64,000 nt of DNA from the NCBI RefSeq assembly GCF_002161355.1, contig NZ_NFHL01000001.1:186001-250000 (forward strand), given 5' to 3'. Positions 50,177 to 59,995 of this stretch are shown here, piece by piece. The position numbers were made by a program, and so were the translations under genes. Origin of the DNA: Lachnoclostridium sp. An76. Its GTDB lineage: Bacteria > Bacillota > Clostridia > Lachnospirales > Lachnospiraceae. Every line of letters begins with the position of its first letter. Within the stretch, counting starts at the first letter, position 1. The notes below the pieces were generated by a model. It saw nothing but the letters and a program-made list of their open reading frames with translations. It ran no database searches and had not been told where the DNA came from.

Positions 50177-50968
50177 CTAATTCCTGTGGAACAGGCTGCT
50201 GATCTTCTCGAAAAAGCCTTCCGGCCTGGAAAAATCGTCAACAGGGATTTCTTCACCCGTGAGTCTCCGGCATATATCCATGTACGCTTTTCCAGCAAGG
50301 CAGTCCTCGCCAACCACAGGCTCTCCCTGGTTTGTAGCGATGACGACCTGTTCGTCATCCGGGATCACTCCGAGCAGATCCACTGCAAGTATCTCCGTGA
50401 CATCGTCCACTGACATCATATCCCCTCTCCTCACCATATCGATCCTGAGACGGTTGATGAGAAGGTCATTCCTCCGTATCCCCGAAGCCTCCAAAAGACC
50501 AATGATACGGTCCGCGTCACGGATCGCGGACACCTCCGGAGTTGTAACAACGATCGAGCGGTCAGCCCCTGCGATCGCATTCTGGAATCCCTGCTCGATC
50601 CCTGCCGGGCAGTCCAGCAGGATAAAATCAAAATCATTTCTGATATCTTCTATGAGCTTTTTCATCTGTTCCGGCGAAACACTGGTCTTATCCTTGGTCT
50701 GTGCGGAAGGGAGCAGATAGAGCTCAGGGAATCTCTTGTCTTTGATCAGAGCCTGCTTCAACCGGCAGCTGCCTTCAATGACATCCACGATATTGTATAC
50801 GATACGGTTCTCCAGCCCCATGACAACGTCCAGGTTCCGAAGTCCGAGATCTGTGTCGATCACAATGACCTTTTTATCAAGCTCAGATAACCCGATCCCG
50901 ATATTTGCTGTTGTCGTTGTCTTTCCGACCCCGCCTTTTCCTGATGTAATGACGATAACTTCTCCCAT
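50177..50968 (-). CDS. minD: Septum-site-determining ATPase MinD
   Basis: A 263-residue membrane-associated ATPase with the deviant Walker A GKGGVGKTTTTANIG, switch region LIDTDLGLRNLDVVMG-type VIDTDLGLRNLD, DCPAGIEQGF and a C-terminal amphipathic helix (GFFEKISSLFHRN) that binds membranes on ATP binding. It works with MinC (upstream) and MinE (downstream), which are translated in the same operon. Confidence 0.97.
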   Translation of the reverse strand: MGEVIVITSGKGGVGKTTTTANIGIGLSELDKKVIVIDTDLGLRNLDVVMGLENRIVYNIVDVIEGSCRLKQALIKDKRFPELYLLPSAQTKDKTSVSPEQMKKLIEDIRNDFDFILLDCPAGIEQGFQNAIAGADRSIVVTTPEVSAIRDADRIIGLLEASGIRRNDLLINRLRIDMVRRGDMMSVDDVTEILAVDLLGVIPDDEQVVIATNQGEPVVGEDCLAGKAYMDICRRLTGEEIPVDDFSRPEGFFEKISSLFHRN

Positions 50969-51000
50969 GCTGCTATTCCTCCTACTTTACATTCTGACAT

Positions 51001-51645
51001 TCAATCCACAAGAGGATCCAGATAGATGCGGCTGCCGTCCACAACCGCGATCTTCGGGCCTTTGATACTCAGGCTCTCCTGATAGATGAGCTGGCGCCTG
51101 GCCTCGATATCCCCGATACAGAGCTGCTTCGGCTGCATGGAAAGAGCAACGACAAAAGCATCCCTGTCGCCGGCTGCGCCTGCCCGGACCGAACCATAAA
51201 GGGCGCCGACGATAACGACACTGCCCCTGGCCACGACGCGTGCACCCGGCTCCACATCCCCCAGGATCACAACACTGGAATCTGATTCCAGTATCTCTCT
51301 TTTTCCCAGGGTTCCTCTGTAAAACTGCCCGTCTTTTTTACTCATGTCTGTCAGGGCATGTTCCACTATGCTTCTGTACATTGGCTCGTTTTTATCATTC
51401 TGTTCGACAACACATAAGATATCGATCTGCGTGTTATCATTTATGATCTCAAGGACCGCGTCTTCCTCAGTGCGGGTCAGTGTACGCCCGCTGAAGCTTA
51501 ACGCCATCCTCGCATCCTTAAAAAAGCGGGCGGAAGCTTTAAATTTGTCGGAGAGGGTCCTGAGCAGGACGTCAAAATCCGCTTCCGGATCCAGTTCGAT
51601 ATCCAGCCCGTAACGGCTGCTCCTAATCGTCACCAGCCTGCCCAT
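51001..51645 (-). CDS. minC: Septum-site-determining inhibitor MinC
   Basis: A 214-residue protein that blocks FtsZ assembly away from midcell. N-terminal domain about 100 residues; C-terminal beta-helix with GDVEPGARVVARGSVVIVGALYG and AGAAGDRDAFVVALSMQPKQLCIGDI. The ribosome binding site is GGGGG. It is between PBP2 and minD, 18 bases from the PBP2 stop. Confidence 0.93.
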   Translation of the reverse strand: MGRLVTIRSSRYGLDIELDPEADFDVLLRTLSDKFKASARFFKDARMALSFSGRTLTRTEEDAVLEIINDNTQIDILCVVEQNDKNEPMYRSIVEHALTDMSKKDGQFYRGTLGKREILESDSSVVILGDVEPGARVVARGSVVIVGALYGSVRAGAAGDRDAFVVALSMQPKQLCIGDIEARRQLIYQESLSIKGPKIAVVDGSRIYLDPLVD

Positions 51646-51663
51646 CTGTCATCCCCCATCTCT

Positions 51664-54522
51664 TTAATCGCCGGCAATGCCTGTCCCCAGGTCCGCCGCG
51701 CTCCCTGTAACTACTTCCTGCGCTGCATCCCGGTTAAAATATACTTTTGCGATATCCCTGCCGATCTCAGCGGAATAACCCGAATTATATCCGTACGTAA
51801 TACGGACCGCGATCGATATCTCCGGAGCTTCAGCCGGTGCGTATCCCACGAAAAGGACATGGTCCGCATGCAGCTCATTGTGCTGAGCTGTACCCGTCTT
51901 CCCTGCCATCGTAAAGTCTAGCCCGTTAAATGAAGCTGTGCTCGCCACTACCTGCTCCATACCGGTATGGAGCGCATCCCATGTAGTCTGGCTTAACCCG
52001 TCTATCGTATGGTCTACCGCCGCCTCATAATCTTTGATCAGTTTTCCATTGGCATCTGTTGTCTTATCAACAAGTGTAAGGTCATAAACCGTACCGTTAT
52101 TTGCGACCGCGGTCACATAGCGGTTAAGCTGGCTGACCGTATAGTTGTTATTGCCCTGCCCGATGGCAGACTGGATCGAATATTCGTCCGATATATGCGG
52201 TTCCGCCTCCGGTATCTCCAGACCGGATGTCTCGCCCAGTCCGAACATTTCCGCGTATTTCGCAAGCTTGTCCGTACCGAGGTCACTGTCGTAATTGCCC
52301 TCTGCATCGAGGCTCAGGTCATACCCGACCTGATAAAAGAAAATATTGCAGGAATGCTGGATCGCCTGGACGACATTCAGGGATCCATGCCCGCCGGGAT
52401 AGATCCAGCAGGTTGGGCTTGGCGTGACTGTGTCAAAGATCCCGCCGCAGTAGATCGAAGTCCCGGTGTTAATGACTCCCTCCTCAAGCCCTGCTGTGGC
52501 GGAAACCATCTTATATGTGGAACCGGGCGCTGTCAGTTCCTGCGTGGCTCTGTTGTAAAAGATCCTTGCCAGTCCTGTATTCAGCTTATTATAATATGCA
52601 GAATCCATTGTATTTGCCAGCCGGTTATTGTCATATCCCGGATAAGAGACGCATGCGAGCACATCTCCGGAATTTGGATCTGTCACTACGATGCCGCCCG
52701 AACACGGTTCGAGCGCAAGCTGTCCCGGAGTGATCTCCAGTGTCTCGATCTTGTTGTAAAGCCAGCTGTATGCATCCACCGTCCCGTTCAGGAGCCCGTA
52801 GTAAGCGTTCTCATCCATCGGGAGAACACCCTGCTCGTAGGTGATGGCACAGATCTGCGCTCCCGTGATACCCCCTGATTTTATAAGATATTTGTAGAGA
52901 AGTTTGTCGAATTCGCTGTCTTCTCCCAAATAATCTTCCAGGTAAGAGACAAGTTCCTGATAGATCTCTTCAGAGCTGGAGTAAGCGCTGTCGCCGAGCT
53001 TTGTCGTGTCCACCCAGTTCTGGGATATCGCATAATTTAAATATGTGTACAGACTGATCGTCTCATCTTTTGCCCACGCGATCTGTGTTTCATCCTGTGG
53101 ATCGATCTCATCTGACAGCAGGAGCCCGGTATATTCTTTCAGGACTGTGTCACAGATATAATCCATATAAGCCTGCATCTCTTCTGACAGATCTCTGTAT
53201 GCAGGAGCCTGAGGGTCGTTAAACTGGGATGTCAGTTCGCTCAGGACAGCCTCCCTCTTCGATGTAAACGCTGAATACACAGCCTGCTCTGCCGAGCCTG
53301 CATCCTGGCTTCCAAAATGATCCAGATCAATGATCCCGTTCGCGATAAACGCATTGTAGGAATCTCCGACCGGGATGATGATCTCCTTTGTGTCCGATGC
53401 AACAGAGGGATCATAATCCAGCACATTCGTAAGCTTACTCAGGACAATCCCCGCCAGCTTTTCCTCGAGAAGTTTATAAGCTGTGATCTGCAGATTTTTG
53501 TCGATGGTAAGATACACATCATTCCCTGCCTTCGGGTCTGTCGTGCTGACGACCTCCGTTACCTTGCCGAGATTATCCACGTAAAAAGTCTGTTTTCCCT
53601 TCTCTCCTTTGAGCACACTGTCAAAGGTCTGCTCAAGGCCTGATTTACCTACGATATCTGAAAGTGAATACCGTTTCTTCTCATCTTTGTCAAGAGCGTC
53701 GTATTCCTCCTGGGAGATCTTTCCAGTATACCCGATGATGGAAGCAAAGTATTCCCCATCGGGATATCTTCTCAGAGAATCTTCCGAGATATCCACCCCT
53801 GTCAGCGAATCCTGGTTCTCCATGATCGCAGCCGCAGTCTCCGGACTTACGTCGGATGCCAGCGTAGTGGCAAGGTACTGCTGGTAGCTGTTAAGCCCCA
53901 TGGCGTAACGCATATTGACCATTTTCAGGATATATGCCGGGTCATTGTTTTTATCATCCAGCCCATATCGTTTTGAGCAGAGATGGTGCATGATCTCTCC
54001 CGCAGACTGCTCACGCTCATCGTCAGTCAGATCATCCACAAACGGCTCACCGTAAACATCAGCCACAAAACGCAGCCTCAGCGTCTCATTCGTCTCAGCG
54101 AACTGATACTCTCCTGCAGAATCAAGGATGATCCCGAAACTGTCGATGACAGAATCTCCGTTTTCCTCAACGATCCTCAGGACTTTATCCAGGATCCCAT
54201 TTAAGATTTTATTCTTGTCATCAGCATCCGTATCTGTTGGGATCCTGTCCTCGATCGTGACGGAATAAGCAAGCTCATTGTAAGCGATGAGCTCACCGTT
54301 GCGGTCAAAAATATTTCCCCTTGTCGCCGGGATATCCTTAGTCCTTCTGATCTGGAGCTCATAATTTTCAAGATAATCTTCTCCTTTTACGATCTGGAGA
54401 TAGAAAAGCCGCCCGACCAGCACTGAGGAAGAGAGACAGAACACAACGATCAGCACTACCAGCCTGGACTGGAGGATATAGTCGATCGCCTCTTTTATCC
54501 GGTCAATGATTTCTCTAAACAA
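51664..54522 (-). CDS. Class B penicillin-binding protein (PBP2/elongation transpeptidase), unusually long
   Basis: Cross-links peptidoglycan with RodA during elongation. A 952-residue membrane protein: one N-terminal helix (SRLVVLIVVFCLSSSVLVGRLF), the PBP dimerisation domain (ATRGNIFDRNGELIAYN), and a transpeptidase domain with APGSTYKM (Ser668 and Lys671), HSCN and AGKTGTAQ. Between LTIDKNLQ and LEPCSGGIVVTDPNSG there is an insertion of about 240 residues (plus-strand 52725-53445) absent from E. coli PBP2. The start is TTG at 54522, 11 bases after AGGAG, overlapping mreD by eight bases. Second gene-set of the operon after mreD. Confidence 0.92.
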   Translation of the reverse strand: MFREIIDRIKEAIDYILQSRLVVLIVVFCLSSSVLVGRLFYLQIVKGEDYLENYELQIRRTKDIPATRGNIFDRNGELIAYNELAYSVTIEDRIPTDTDADDKNKILNGILDKVLRIVEENGDSVIDSFGIILDSAGEYQFAETNETLRLRFVADVYGEPFVDDLTDDEREQSAGEIMHHLCSKRYGLDDKNNDPAYILKMVNMRYAMGLNSYQQYLATTLASDVSPETAAAIMENQDSLTGVDISEDSLRRYPDGEYFASIIGYTGKISQEEYDALDKDEKKRYSLSDIVGKSGLEQTFDSVLKGEKGKQTFYVDNLGKVTEVVSTTDPKAGNDVYLTIDKNLQITAYKLLEEKLAGIVLSKLTNVLDYDPSVASDTKEIIIPVGDSYNAFIANGIIDLDHFGSQDAGSAEQAVYSAFTSKREAVLSELTSQFNDPQAPAYRDLSEEMQAYMDYICDTVLKEYTGLLLSDEIDPQDETQIAWAKDETISLYTYLNYAISQNWVDTTKLGDSAYSSSEEIYQELVSYLEDYLGEDSEFDKLLYKYLIKSGGITGAQICAITYEQGVLPMDENAYYGLLNGTVDAYSWLYNKIETLEITPGQLALEPCSGGIVVTDPNSGDVLACVSYPGYDNNRLANTMDSAYYNKLNTGLARIFYNRATQELTAPGSTYKMVSATAGLEEGVINTGTSIYCGGIFDTVTPSPTCWIYPGGHGSLNVVQAIQHSCNIFFYQVGYDLSLDAEGNYDSDLGTDKLAKYAEMFGLGETSGLEIPEAEPHISDEYSIQSAIGQGNNNYTVSQLNRYVTAVANNGTVYDLTLVDKTTDANGKLIKDYEAAVDHTIDGLSQTTWDALHTGMEQVVASTASFNGLDFTMAGKTGTAQHNELHADHVLFVGYAPAEAPEISIAVRITYGYNSGYSAEIGRDIAKVYFNRDAAQEVVTGSAADLGTGIAGD

Positions 54523-55048
54523 ATTTACTTGCACTCCTTTTCTCTTCTGCTTCCAGTTTGTGGTTGATAAATAAGAGCAGCGGATACACGACAAGTGTGA
54601 CCGCAACAGTGTAGATCGCCTCCGGGATGATGATCTGGTTCAGATAATAGAGGAAATCGAAATCGCTCCTGAGAAGGAACTTAAGGAAATAAATGACGAT
54701 CCCATATACCAGGTCGCTGACGGCGATCAGTGCGATCGGAAGTTTAATATCTTCATCAAAAAACATCTGCTTGAAGATGCCGCTGGCGTATCCCGCGAGA
54801 AGGTAGATCAGGGCATAGAACCCGATCATATCCCCGTGTTGGATATCAATGAGAAGCCCTGACGCGATCCCCACGAACATCCCCTCTCTGGGTCCTCTCA
54901 TAAACCCGAAGGAAGCGGTGATGATCAGCATCAGGTTCGGTTTGATATTGGCAACCGCAAGCGCCGGAAAGACAGCGCACTGCAGGACATATGCGATAAG
55001 TATGGCAGCCGCTGTGACAGCGATCCGCCTCACCCTTATTAATTTCAT
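54515..55048 (-). CDS. mreD: Rod shape-determining protein MreD
   Basis: A 177-residue membrane protein with about five helices in the elongasome. Conserved features are NIKPNLMLIITASFGFMRGPREGMFVGIASGLLIDI. Located between mreC and PBP2 as usual. Its 3' end (EEKRSASKFV) carries the ribosome binding site of the PBP2 gene. Confidence 0.93.
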   Translation of the reverse strand: MKLIRVRRIAVTAAAILIAYVLQCAVFPALAVANIKPNLMLIITASFGFMRGPREGMFVGIASGLLIDIQHGDMIGFYALIYLLAGYASGIFKQMFFDEDIKLPIALIAVSDLVYGIVIYFLKFLLRSDFDFLYYLNQIIIPEAIYTVAVTLVVYPLLLFINHKLEAEEKRSASKFV

Positions 55049-55061
55049 ATCGATCTCTCCT

Positions 55062-55931
55062 CTACTCCGCCTGATCTTCCCCGGTGAGTTCCGCCTTTGT
55101 CGTTGTGATGACCAGGACTTCCTGGATGTTGCGGAAGTCTACTGCCGGCGTAATATAGCCTGAGCGGGTCAGGTTGTTGGAATCTACATTGATCTCGCTG
55201 ACTGAGCCGATCAGGATGCCCTGCAGATATTTGTCACTGATATACGATGTGACGATCTGGTCACCGACGGAAACTGTATTGTCATTATTTTCCATCTGAT
55301 CAAACGAAATCTGCCCTGTATTCATGAGGGAAAGATCTCCGCTCACGATACATGTATCGGACGTGGACAGGACCATGCCGCTTACGTTATTCGCATCATC
55401 GATAATGGAACGGACTCTTGCCCAGGTGGGGCCTACTTCCGTCACGATACCGACCAGCCCGCTCCCTGCGAGCACGTTCATGTCCACAGCGATCCCGTCA
55501 CGGCTTCCTTTATCGATCGTAAAATTGCTGAACCAGTTCCCGGAATCCTTCCCGATAACATGCGCTGCTGTCTTCTCATAGTCCGCATAATTCTGATCCA
55601 GCTTGTAAAGCTCCTGGAGACGTTCGTATTCGTAGCTCTCTTCCTGGAGATAGTTGTTTTCTGTCGTCAGGGCATCCACCTGTTCCTGGAGCTTTTCGTT
55701 CTCAGCCTGAAGCTGCTTGAGCGTCGAAAAATTATCCTTCATATCGCCCATCCAGCCGCCGATCTGATTGATCCCCTGCTGCAGCGGGATGACTGTGACA
55801 TTCGCGAGCGCTTTGAACGGTCCGCCGACTTTGTCCGAGAATGATGACAGAAGCATCATGAGTACACAGAAAGCGGACAGGCCGAGCAGGATATATCTGT
55901 TTATATGCGATGTATGATTCTTTTTTTTCAT
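55062..55931 (-). CDS. mreC: Rod shape-determining protein MreC
   Basis: A 289-residue bitopic membrane protein: basic cytosolic end (MKKKNHTSHINRY), one helix, a coiled coil (FSTLKQLQAENEKLQEQVDALTTENNYL) and beta domains (VIGKDSGNWFSNFTIDKGSRDGI). It joins PBP2 and RodA to MreB. ATG 55931 follows AGGTGG and overlaps the mreB stop by ATGA. Typical length. Confidence 0.95.
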   Translation of the reverse strand: MKKKNHTSHINRYILLGLSAFCVLMMLLSSFSDKVGGPFKALANVTVIPLQQGINQIGGWMGDMKDNFSTLKQLQAENEKLQEQVDALTTENNYLQEESYEYERLQELYKLDQNYADYEKTAAHVIGKDSGNWFSNFTIDKGSRDGIAVDMNVLAGSGLVGIVTEVGPTWARVRSIIDDANNVSGMVLSTSDTCIVSGDLSLMNTGQISFDQMENNDNTVSVGDQIVTSYISDKYLQGILIGSVSEINVDSNNLTRSGYITPAVDFRNIQEVLVITTTKAELTGEDQAE

Positions 55932-56953
55932 CTTAACCACCTGTAATCTTCATCCATCATGGAATATGTGAGCCTGTTATAATACGTACGGTCCGAAAGG
56001 ATCCTGCGGAGCCCTCTGACTGCGCACAGTTCCGGCTCATCCATCGTCATCACGGGAAGCCCCGTGCTTTCTCTCAGGTATGTAGAAAGTCCCCGGAGAT
56101 TTGCCATGCCGCCGGTCAGGCAGATCCCTTTCTCCCTGATCCCGTGCCTTACATTGGGCGGGGTCCTGTCGATCATCGCTTTGATCGCCCGGACACATTC
56201 CTCCAGCAGTTCTTTCATAGCGGCGCGCACGAGGCTGATCGATACCGTCGTCTGGGAGGGCACTCCTGAGATCAGGTCCCTGCCGGATACGGTGATCGCG
56301 GAGTCCGTACTCTGGTCGAACACACCGAATTCCCGTCTCAGGCGCTCGGCTGTCAGCCTGCCTATCAGGAAATCCTGATTTCTGCGGACCAGGGATGCAA
56401 TGGCTGCATCAAAATCTTCTCCGCCGATCTTCATCAGCCTGTTCAATACCATTCCGCCCTCGGACAGGACAGAAAGTTCCGTCGTCCCACCGCCGAAATT
56501 GGCTACAAAGATCCCTTTTTCAGCGATCACATCGATCCCGGACCCCAGTGCATCCACAAGTCCCCGTTCCACGATACGCACAGACCGCGCCCTTGCCTGC
56601 GAGTGATAGACCAGGTCATAGAACGCTTTTTTCTCGACTTCCGTTACATCTGTTGGCACAGCTATAACATACTCATCCCCGCGCCCGAAACGCCGCTCGC
56701 TCCCGAGAAGTGTGCCGAGAAGATACTGCATGTCGTCGAAATGCGCTATGACTCCGTTTTTCATGGGAAAAATGACCTGGATGTCATCGGGCGCCTTCTC
56801 GAACATTTCGTACGCCTCATTCCCCACTGCGTAGACATAGCGTTTCTTCTTCATCGCTATGGAATCTTTTTCCCGCCAGATGCGGTCTTTCTTTTTATCA
56901 AATATCTTGATCTCATATGTCCCGAGATCAAGCCCATATACATTCCCCAGCAT
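55928..56953 (-). CDS. mreB: Actin-like rod shape-determining protein MreB/Mbl
   Basis: A 341-residue actin homologue. The phosphate-1 motif is GLDLGTYEIKI, phosphate-2 IFVANFGGGTTELSVLS, adenosine motif GICLTGGMANLRGL. The N-terminus has a lysine-rich inserted strand (KKKDRIWREKDS). Shares only moderate likeness with the standard LGTANTLVY MreB, so it may be a second paralogue of the MreB/Mbl family. First of the mre genes; the ribosome binding site is AAGGGGAG. Filament formation in the elongasome is inferred. Confidence 0.9.
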   Translation of the reverse strand: MLGNVYGLDLGTYEIKIFDKKKDRIWREKDSIAMKKKRYVYAVGNEAYEMFEKAPDDIQVIFPMKNGVIAHFDDMQYLLGTLLGSERRFGRGDEYVIAVPTDVTEVEKKAFYDLVYHSQARARSVRIVERGLVDALGSGIDVIAEKGIFVANFGGGTTELSVLSEGGMVLNRLMKIGGEDFDAAIASLVRRNQDFLIGRLTAERLRREFGVFDQSTDSAITVSGRDLISGVPSQTTVSISLVRAAMKELLEECVRAIKAMIDRTPPNVRHGIREKGICLTGGMANLRGLSTYLRESTGLPVMTMDEPELCAVRGLRRILSDRTYYNRLTYSMMDEDYRWLR

Positions 56954-56991
56954 TTCTGTCTCCCCTTATAAATAGCTCCCCTGTACAAAAA

Positions 56992-57690
56992 CTACTGAAA
57001 AAGCCCCTGCTCCTTCAGACTGATAAAACAATTGTCCCCTATGATGATATGATCGAGCAGCTCGATCCCAAGCAGTGCCCCTGCCTCGTAAATCCTCCTG
57101 GTGATCCGTTCGTCTTCCCTGCTCGGTGAAGGGTCACCGCTGGGATGATTGTGGAGAAGGATGATCGCTGACGCATTCCTCTGGAGCGCTTCTATAAAAA
57201 GATCCCTCGGAGAGACCAGCGCCGCATCGACCGTGCCCACGGATATCACACATTCCCCGATCAGCTTTGCCTTCGTATTTAAAAGAAGGAGCTTTATCAC
57301 TTCTCTCTCCTTATGCCGCATATCCTCCATGTAATACCGGGCAACAGTCTTCGGATCCGAAAAATCCAGCCTGTCCATGGCAGAGGATTTCGCCATGCGT
57401 TTTGCCAGCTCTGACAGGCAGAGGATCTGGACCGCCTTGACTCTTCCGATGCCTTTGATGCGCATAAGCTGGTCAAAGGTCCAGCGGTGGATGTTCAGGA
57501 TCCCTCTTCCTGAACAGTCAGACTCGATCAGCCTGTGCGCAAGCTGGAGAGAATTCTCCCCCTGCGTCCCGGTCCTGAGCAGGACCGCAAGAAGCTCCGC
57601 ATCCGTAAGGTTTTCCGCTCCGAAGCGCTCACATTTTTCATAGGGACGGTCTTCCTGATACATATCTTTGATCGTATTGTTTTTTCCCAT
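56992..57690 (-). CDS. radC: RadC-family JAB-domain protein
   Basis: A 232-residue protein: helix-hairpin-helix region (DQLMRIKGIGRVKAVQILCLSELAKR) and MPN/JAB domain with the metal motif HNHPSGDPSPSREDERIT. The biochemical role is unclear; a DNA repair part was doubted after early reports. It precedes mreB in the operon, as in Bacillus (radC-mreB). Confidence 0.94.
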   Translation of the reverse strand: MGKNNTIKDMYQEDRPYEKCERFGAENLTDAELLAVLLRTGTQGENSLQLAHRLIESDCSGRGILNIHRWTFDQLMRIKGIGRVKAVQILCLSELAKRMAKSSAMDRLDFSDPKTVARYYMEDMRHKEREVIKLLLLNTKAKLIGECVISVGTVDAALVSPRDLFIEALQRNASAIILLHNHPSGDPSPSREDERITRRIYEAGALLGIELLDHIIIGDNCFISLKEQGLFQ

Positions 57691-57766
57691 ATCTTGATCC
57701 TGTGATCAGCGCGATGATACAATACAACGATTTATTTTAGCACAATTTAAAAAACGTGTATAGGCA

Positions 57767-59365
57767 TCAGTGATTAAATTTCTGTGAATCATTTGCCGCA
57801 AATTTCTTTATCACTGCCTCTGCCACTTTTAATCCGTCCATTGCCGCTGACGTGATCCCGCCGGCATATCCCGCGCCCTCGCCGCACGGATAGATCCACG
57901 GGACTGACGCCGTAAGGTCATCTCCCCGCACGATGCGGACCGGCGATGAGGTCCTGCTCTCCACTCCTGACAGGAGAGCATCATCATCTGCAAAGCCATG
58001 GATCTTTCTGTCCATGCCGCGGATGCCCGATTCCAGGGAAGCTGCCAGCTCATCCGGAAAGATATCTCTCACATTGCCGAATGTGAAAGCGCCTTTCATG
58101 CCTGGTGTGATCTTTCCGAAACCGGTGGATTTCTGCCCGGTACAGAAATCTGCAAATCTCTGTACCGGGATACTGCCTTTTCCTTCTTCCCACGCCCGTT
58201 TTTCAAGCATGCGCTGGAACTCCACTCCTGCAAGCGGATGGCCTGATCCGTAATCTTCTTTTGTCACTGTGACAATGACTGCGCTGTTCGCATTTTTCCC
58301 GGCACGTCCATGGTAGCTCATCCCATTGACCGCCAGGAGCCCCTCTTCCGAAGAGGCATTGACCACATATCCGCCGGGGCACATACAGAATGTATAGACG
58401 CCTCTGCCGTTTTCAAGCTTCTCCGCCAGCTTATAGGAAGCAGCCGGGAGACTCCCTCTGTCCGTTCTGCCGTAGGCAGACTGATCGATCATCTGCTGGG
58501 GATGTTCGATGCGGACTCCCACTGCAAATGATTTGGATTCCATGCATATGCCTTTTTCATATAACATCTGAAAGGTATCCCGCGCACTGTGGCCCACCGC
58601 CAGGACTGCCGCGCCGGTCTTTACCGTCTCAGAACCGTTTATGACAAGGCAGTTCTCCTCAGCCAGGATATCCGTCACCTGGCTGTAAAAACGGAATTCT
58701 CCGCCGAGGCGTATGATCTCATTTCTCATGGCTTCTACCACGCGGATCAGGATGTCAGTCCCGATATGGGGCTTCTGTTCCCACAGGATATCCTCAGGCG
58801 CGCCGAAGTTTACGAATGTCTCCAGTACGAAGCGGTTCCTTCCGGCAGGGTCTTTTACCAGGGTGTTCAGTTTGCCGTCAGAAAATGTCCCTGCGCCGCC
58901 CTCTCCGAACTGGACGTTGGACACAGTGTCAAGCCTGCCGGTCTCCCAGAACTTCCTGACATCTTCCCGGCGCTTATCGACCGGGGCGCCCCGCTCGATG
59001 ACAAGAGGATGGTACCCTTCTTTTGCAAGCAGGTACGCACAGAAGAGTCCTGCCGGTCCGCTCCCGATCACGGCAGCCCTGCCGGAAAGAGGAGCTGTCC
59101 CATGTTCCGGCGCACGGTAAGTCTTTTCTTCCGCCTTCTGCACCTTCCCTTTTAGGCGGCGGAGGATGGCCCCCTCGTCAGCCGCGGAAAGATCAACCGT
59201 ATAGACATAATACAGTTCCGGTTTCTTCCGCGCGTCAAGCGAGCGCTTTTTTATCGTATACTCCTTAAGCCCGCTCTCTTTGATATGCACGGTCTTAAGA
59301 AGCTTCTTCCTGAGCTGTTCCTCTGTGTGTCCCACAGGGAGCTTCAGCTGTGTGATCCTGAGCAC
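57767..59365 (-). CDS. FAD-dependent oxidoreductase (COG2509 type)
   Basis: A 532-residue protein. After an N-terminal domain of about 95 residues (VHIKESGLKEYTIKKRSLDARKKPELYYVYTVDL) it has the FAD dinucleotide motif AAVIGSGPAGLFCAYLLA, and FGEGGAGTFSDGKLNTLVKD, a hallmark of this uncharacterised family, followed by FCMCPGGYVVNASSEEG and a C-terminal GEGAGYAGGITSAAMDG. The substrate is unknown. It is followed by a PRT gene after 21 bases. Confidence 0.9.
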   Translation of the reverse strand: MLRITQLKLPVGHTEEQLRKKLLKTVHIKESGLKEYTIKKRSLDARKKPELYYVYTVDLSAADEGAILRRLKGKVQKAEEKTYRAPEHGTAPLSGRAAVIGSGPAGLFCAYLLAKEGYHPLVIERGAPVDKRREDVRKFWETGRLDTVSNVQFGEGGAGTFSDGKLNTLVKDPAGRNRFVLETFVNFGAPEDILWEQKPHIGTDILIRVVEAMRNEIIRLGGEFRFYSQVTDILAEENCLVINGSETVKTGAAVLAVGHSARDTFQMLYEKGICMESKSFAVGVRIEHPQQMIDQSAYGRTDRGSLPAASYKLAEKLENGRGVYTFCMCPGGYVVNASSEEGLLAVNGMSYHGRAGKNANSAVIVTVTKEDYGSGHPLAGVEFQRMLEKRAWEEGKGSIPVQRFADFCTGQKSTGFGKITPGMKGAFTFGNVRDIFPDELAASLESGIRGMDRKIHGFADDDALLSGVESRTSSPVRIVRGDDLTASVPWIYPCGEGAGYAGGITSAAMDGLKVAEAVIKKFAANDSQKFNH

Positions 59366-59386
59366 AGAATCCCTCCTTTTTCAATC

Positions 59387-59953
59387 TCAAAGTGCCTCGT
59401 ATTCCCCTTCTCCTGTCCTGTTAAAAAGCGGCAGTTTCTGCAGAAAAATGATATCATCCCTCGAAGCAGCGTCTCCCTCTGCCAGTATCGCAGCTTTTTT
59501 CACCACGGAAGCGCCTGCATTTTTCATCAGCGCTTCCAGAGCCAGAAGCGATTCGCCTGTCGATATCACATCATCCAGCAGACAGACATTTTTCCCGCGT
59601 ATTTTTTCCACGTCTGTGCCGTCAAGATATAAATTCTGTTCTCCGGATGTCGTAATCGAATGTACGGAAGCGCTGACTGTATTCTTCATATAGTTCTTCG
59701 TGCTTTTCCGGGCTACGATAAATTCCTTCAGGCCAAGGATCCTGCTGATCTCATATGCCAGCGCGATCCCTTTTGCCTCTGCTGTGACGACCGCATCTAC
59801 TGCACCGATCCGTTCAGCCAGCACAGGGGCACAGGCATTTACCATCTCCGTATCCCCGATGACTACGAAGCTGGCAAATGCCTTTTCTCCGTCAATGGGG
59901 ATAAAAGGAAGGACCCTTTTTACTCCGCATAATTCTAACGTGTACTCTTTCAT
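59387..59953 (-). CDS. Adenine/xanthine phosphoribosyltransferase-like protein
   Basis: A 188-residue type I phosphoribosyltransferase with the PRPP motif VCLLDDVISTGESLLAL and a hood region of the adenine type (VTAEAKGIALAYEISRILGLKEFIVARKS). Purine specificity (adenine or xanthine) is not settled by sequence. Upstream of the FAD oxidoreductase; MATE lies on the other side. Confidence 0.87.
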   Translation of the reverse strand: MKEYTLELCGVKRVLPFIPIDGEKAFASFVVIGDTEMVNACAPVLAERIGAVDAVVTAEAKGIALAYEISRILGLKEFIVARKSTKNYMKNTVSASVHSITTSGEQNLYLDGTDVEKIRGKNVCLLDDVISTGESLLALEALMKNAGASVVKKAAILAEGDAASRDDIIFLQKLPLFNRTGEGEYEAL

Positions 59954-59995
59954 GTTATGATTCCTCCAATCTGATCTATTCTATATATAATGTTA

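Noticed and set aside
52009-52878. Plus-strand open frame of 289 codons inside the PBP2 gene
   Set aside because: The PBP2 motifs on the minus strand are clear; this frame has none.
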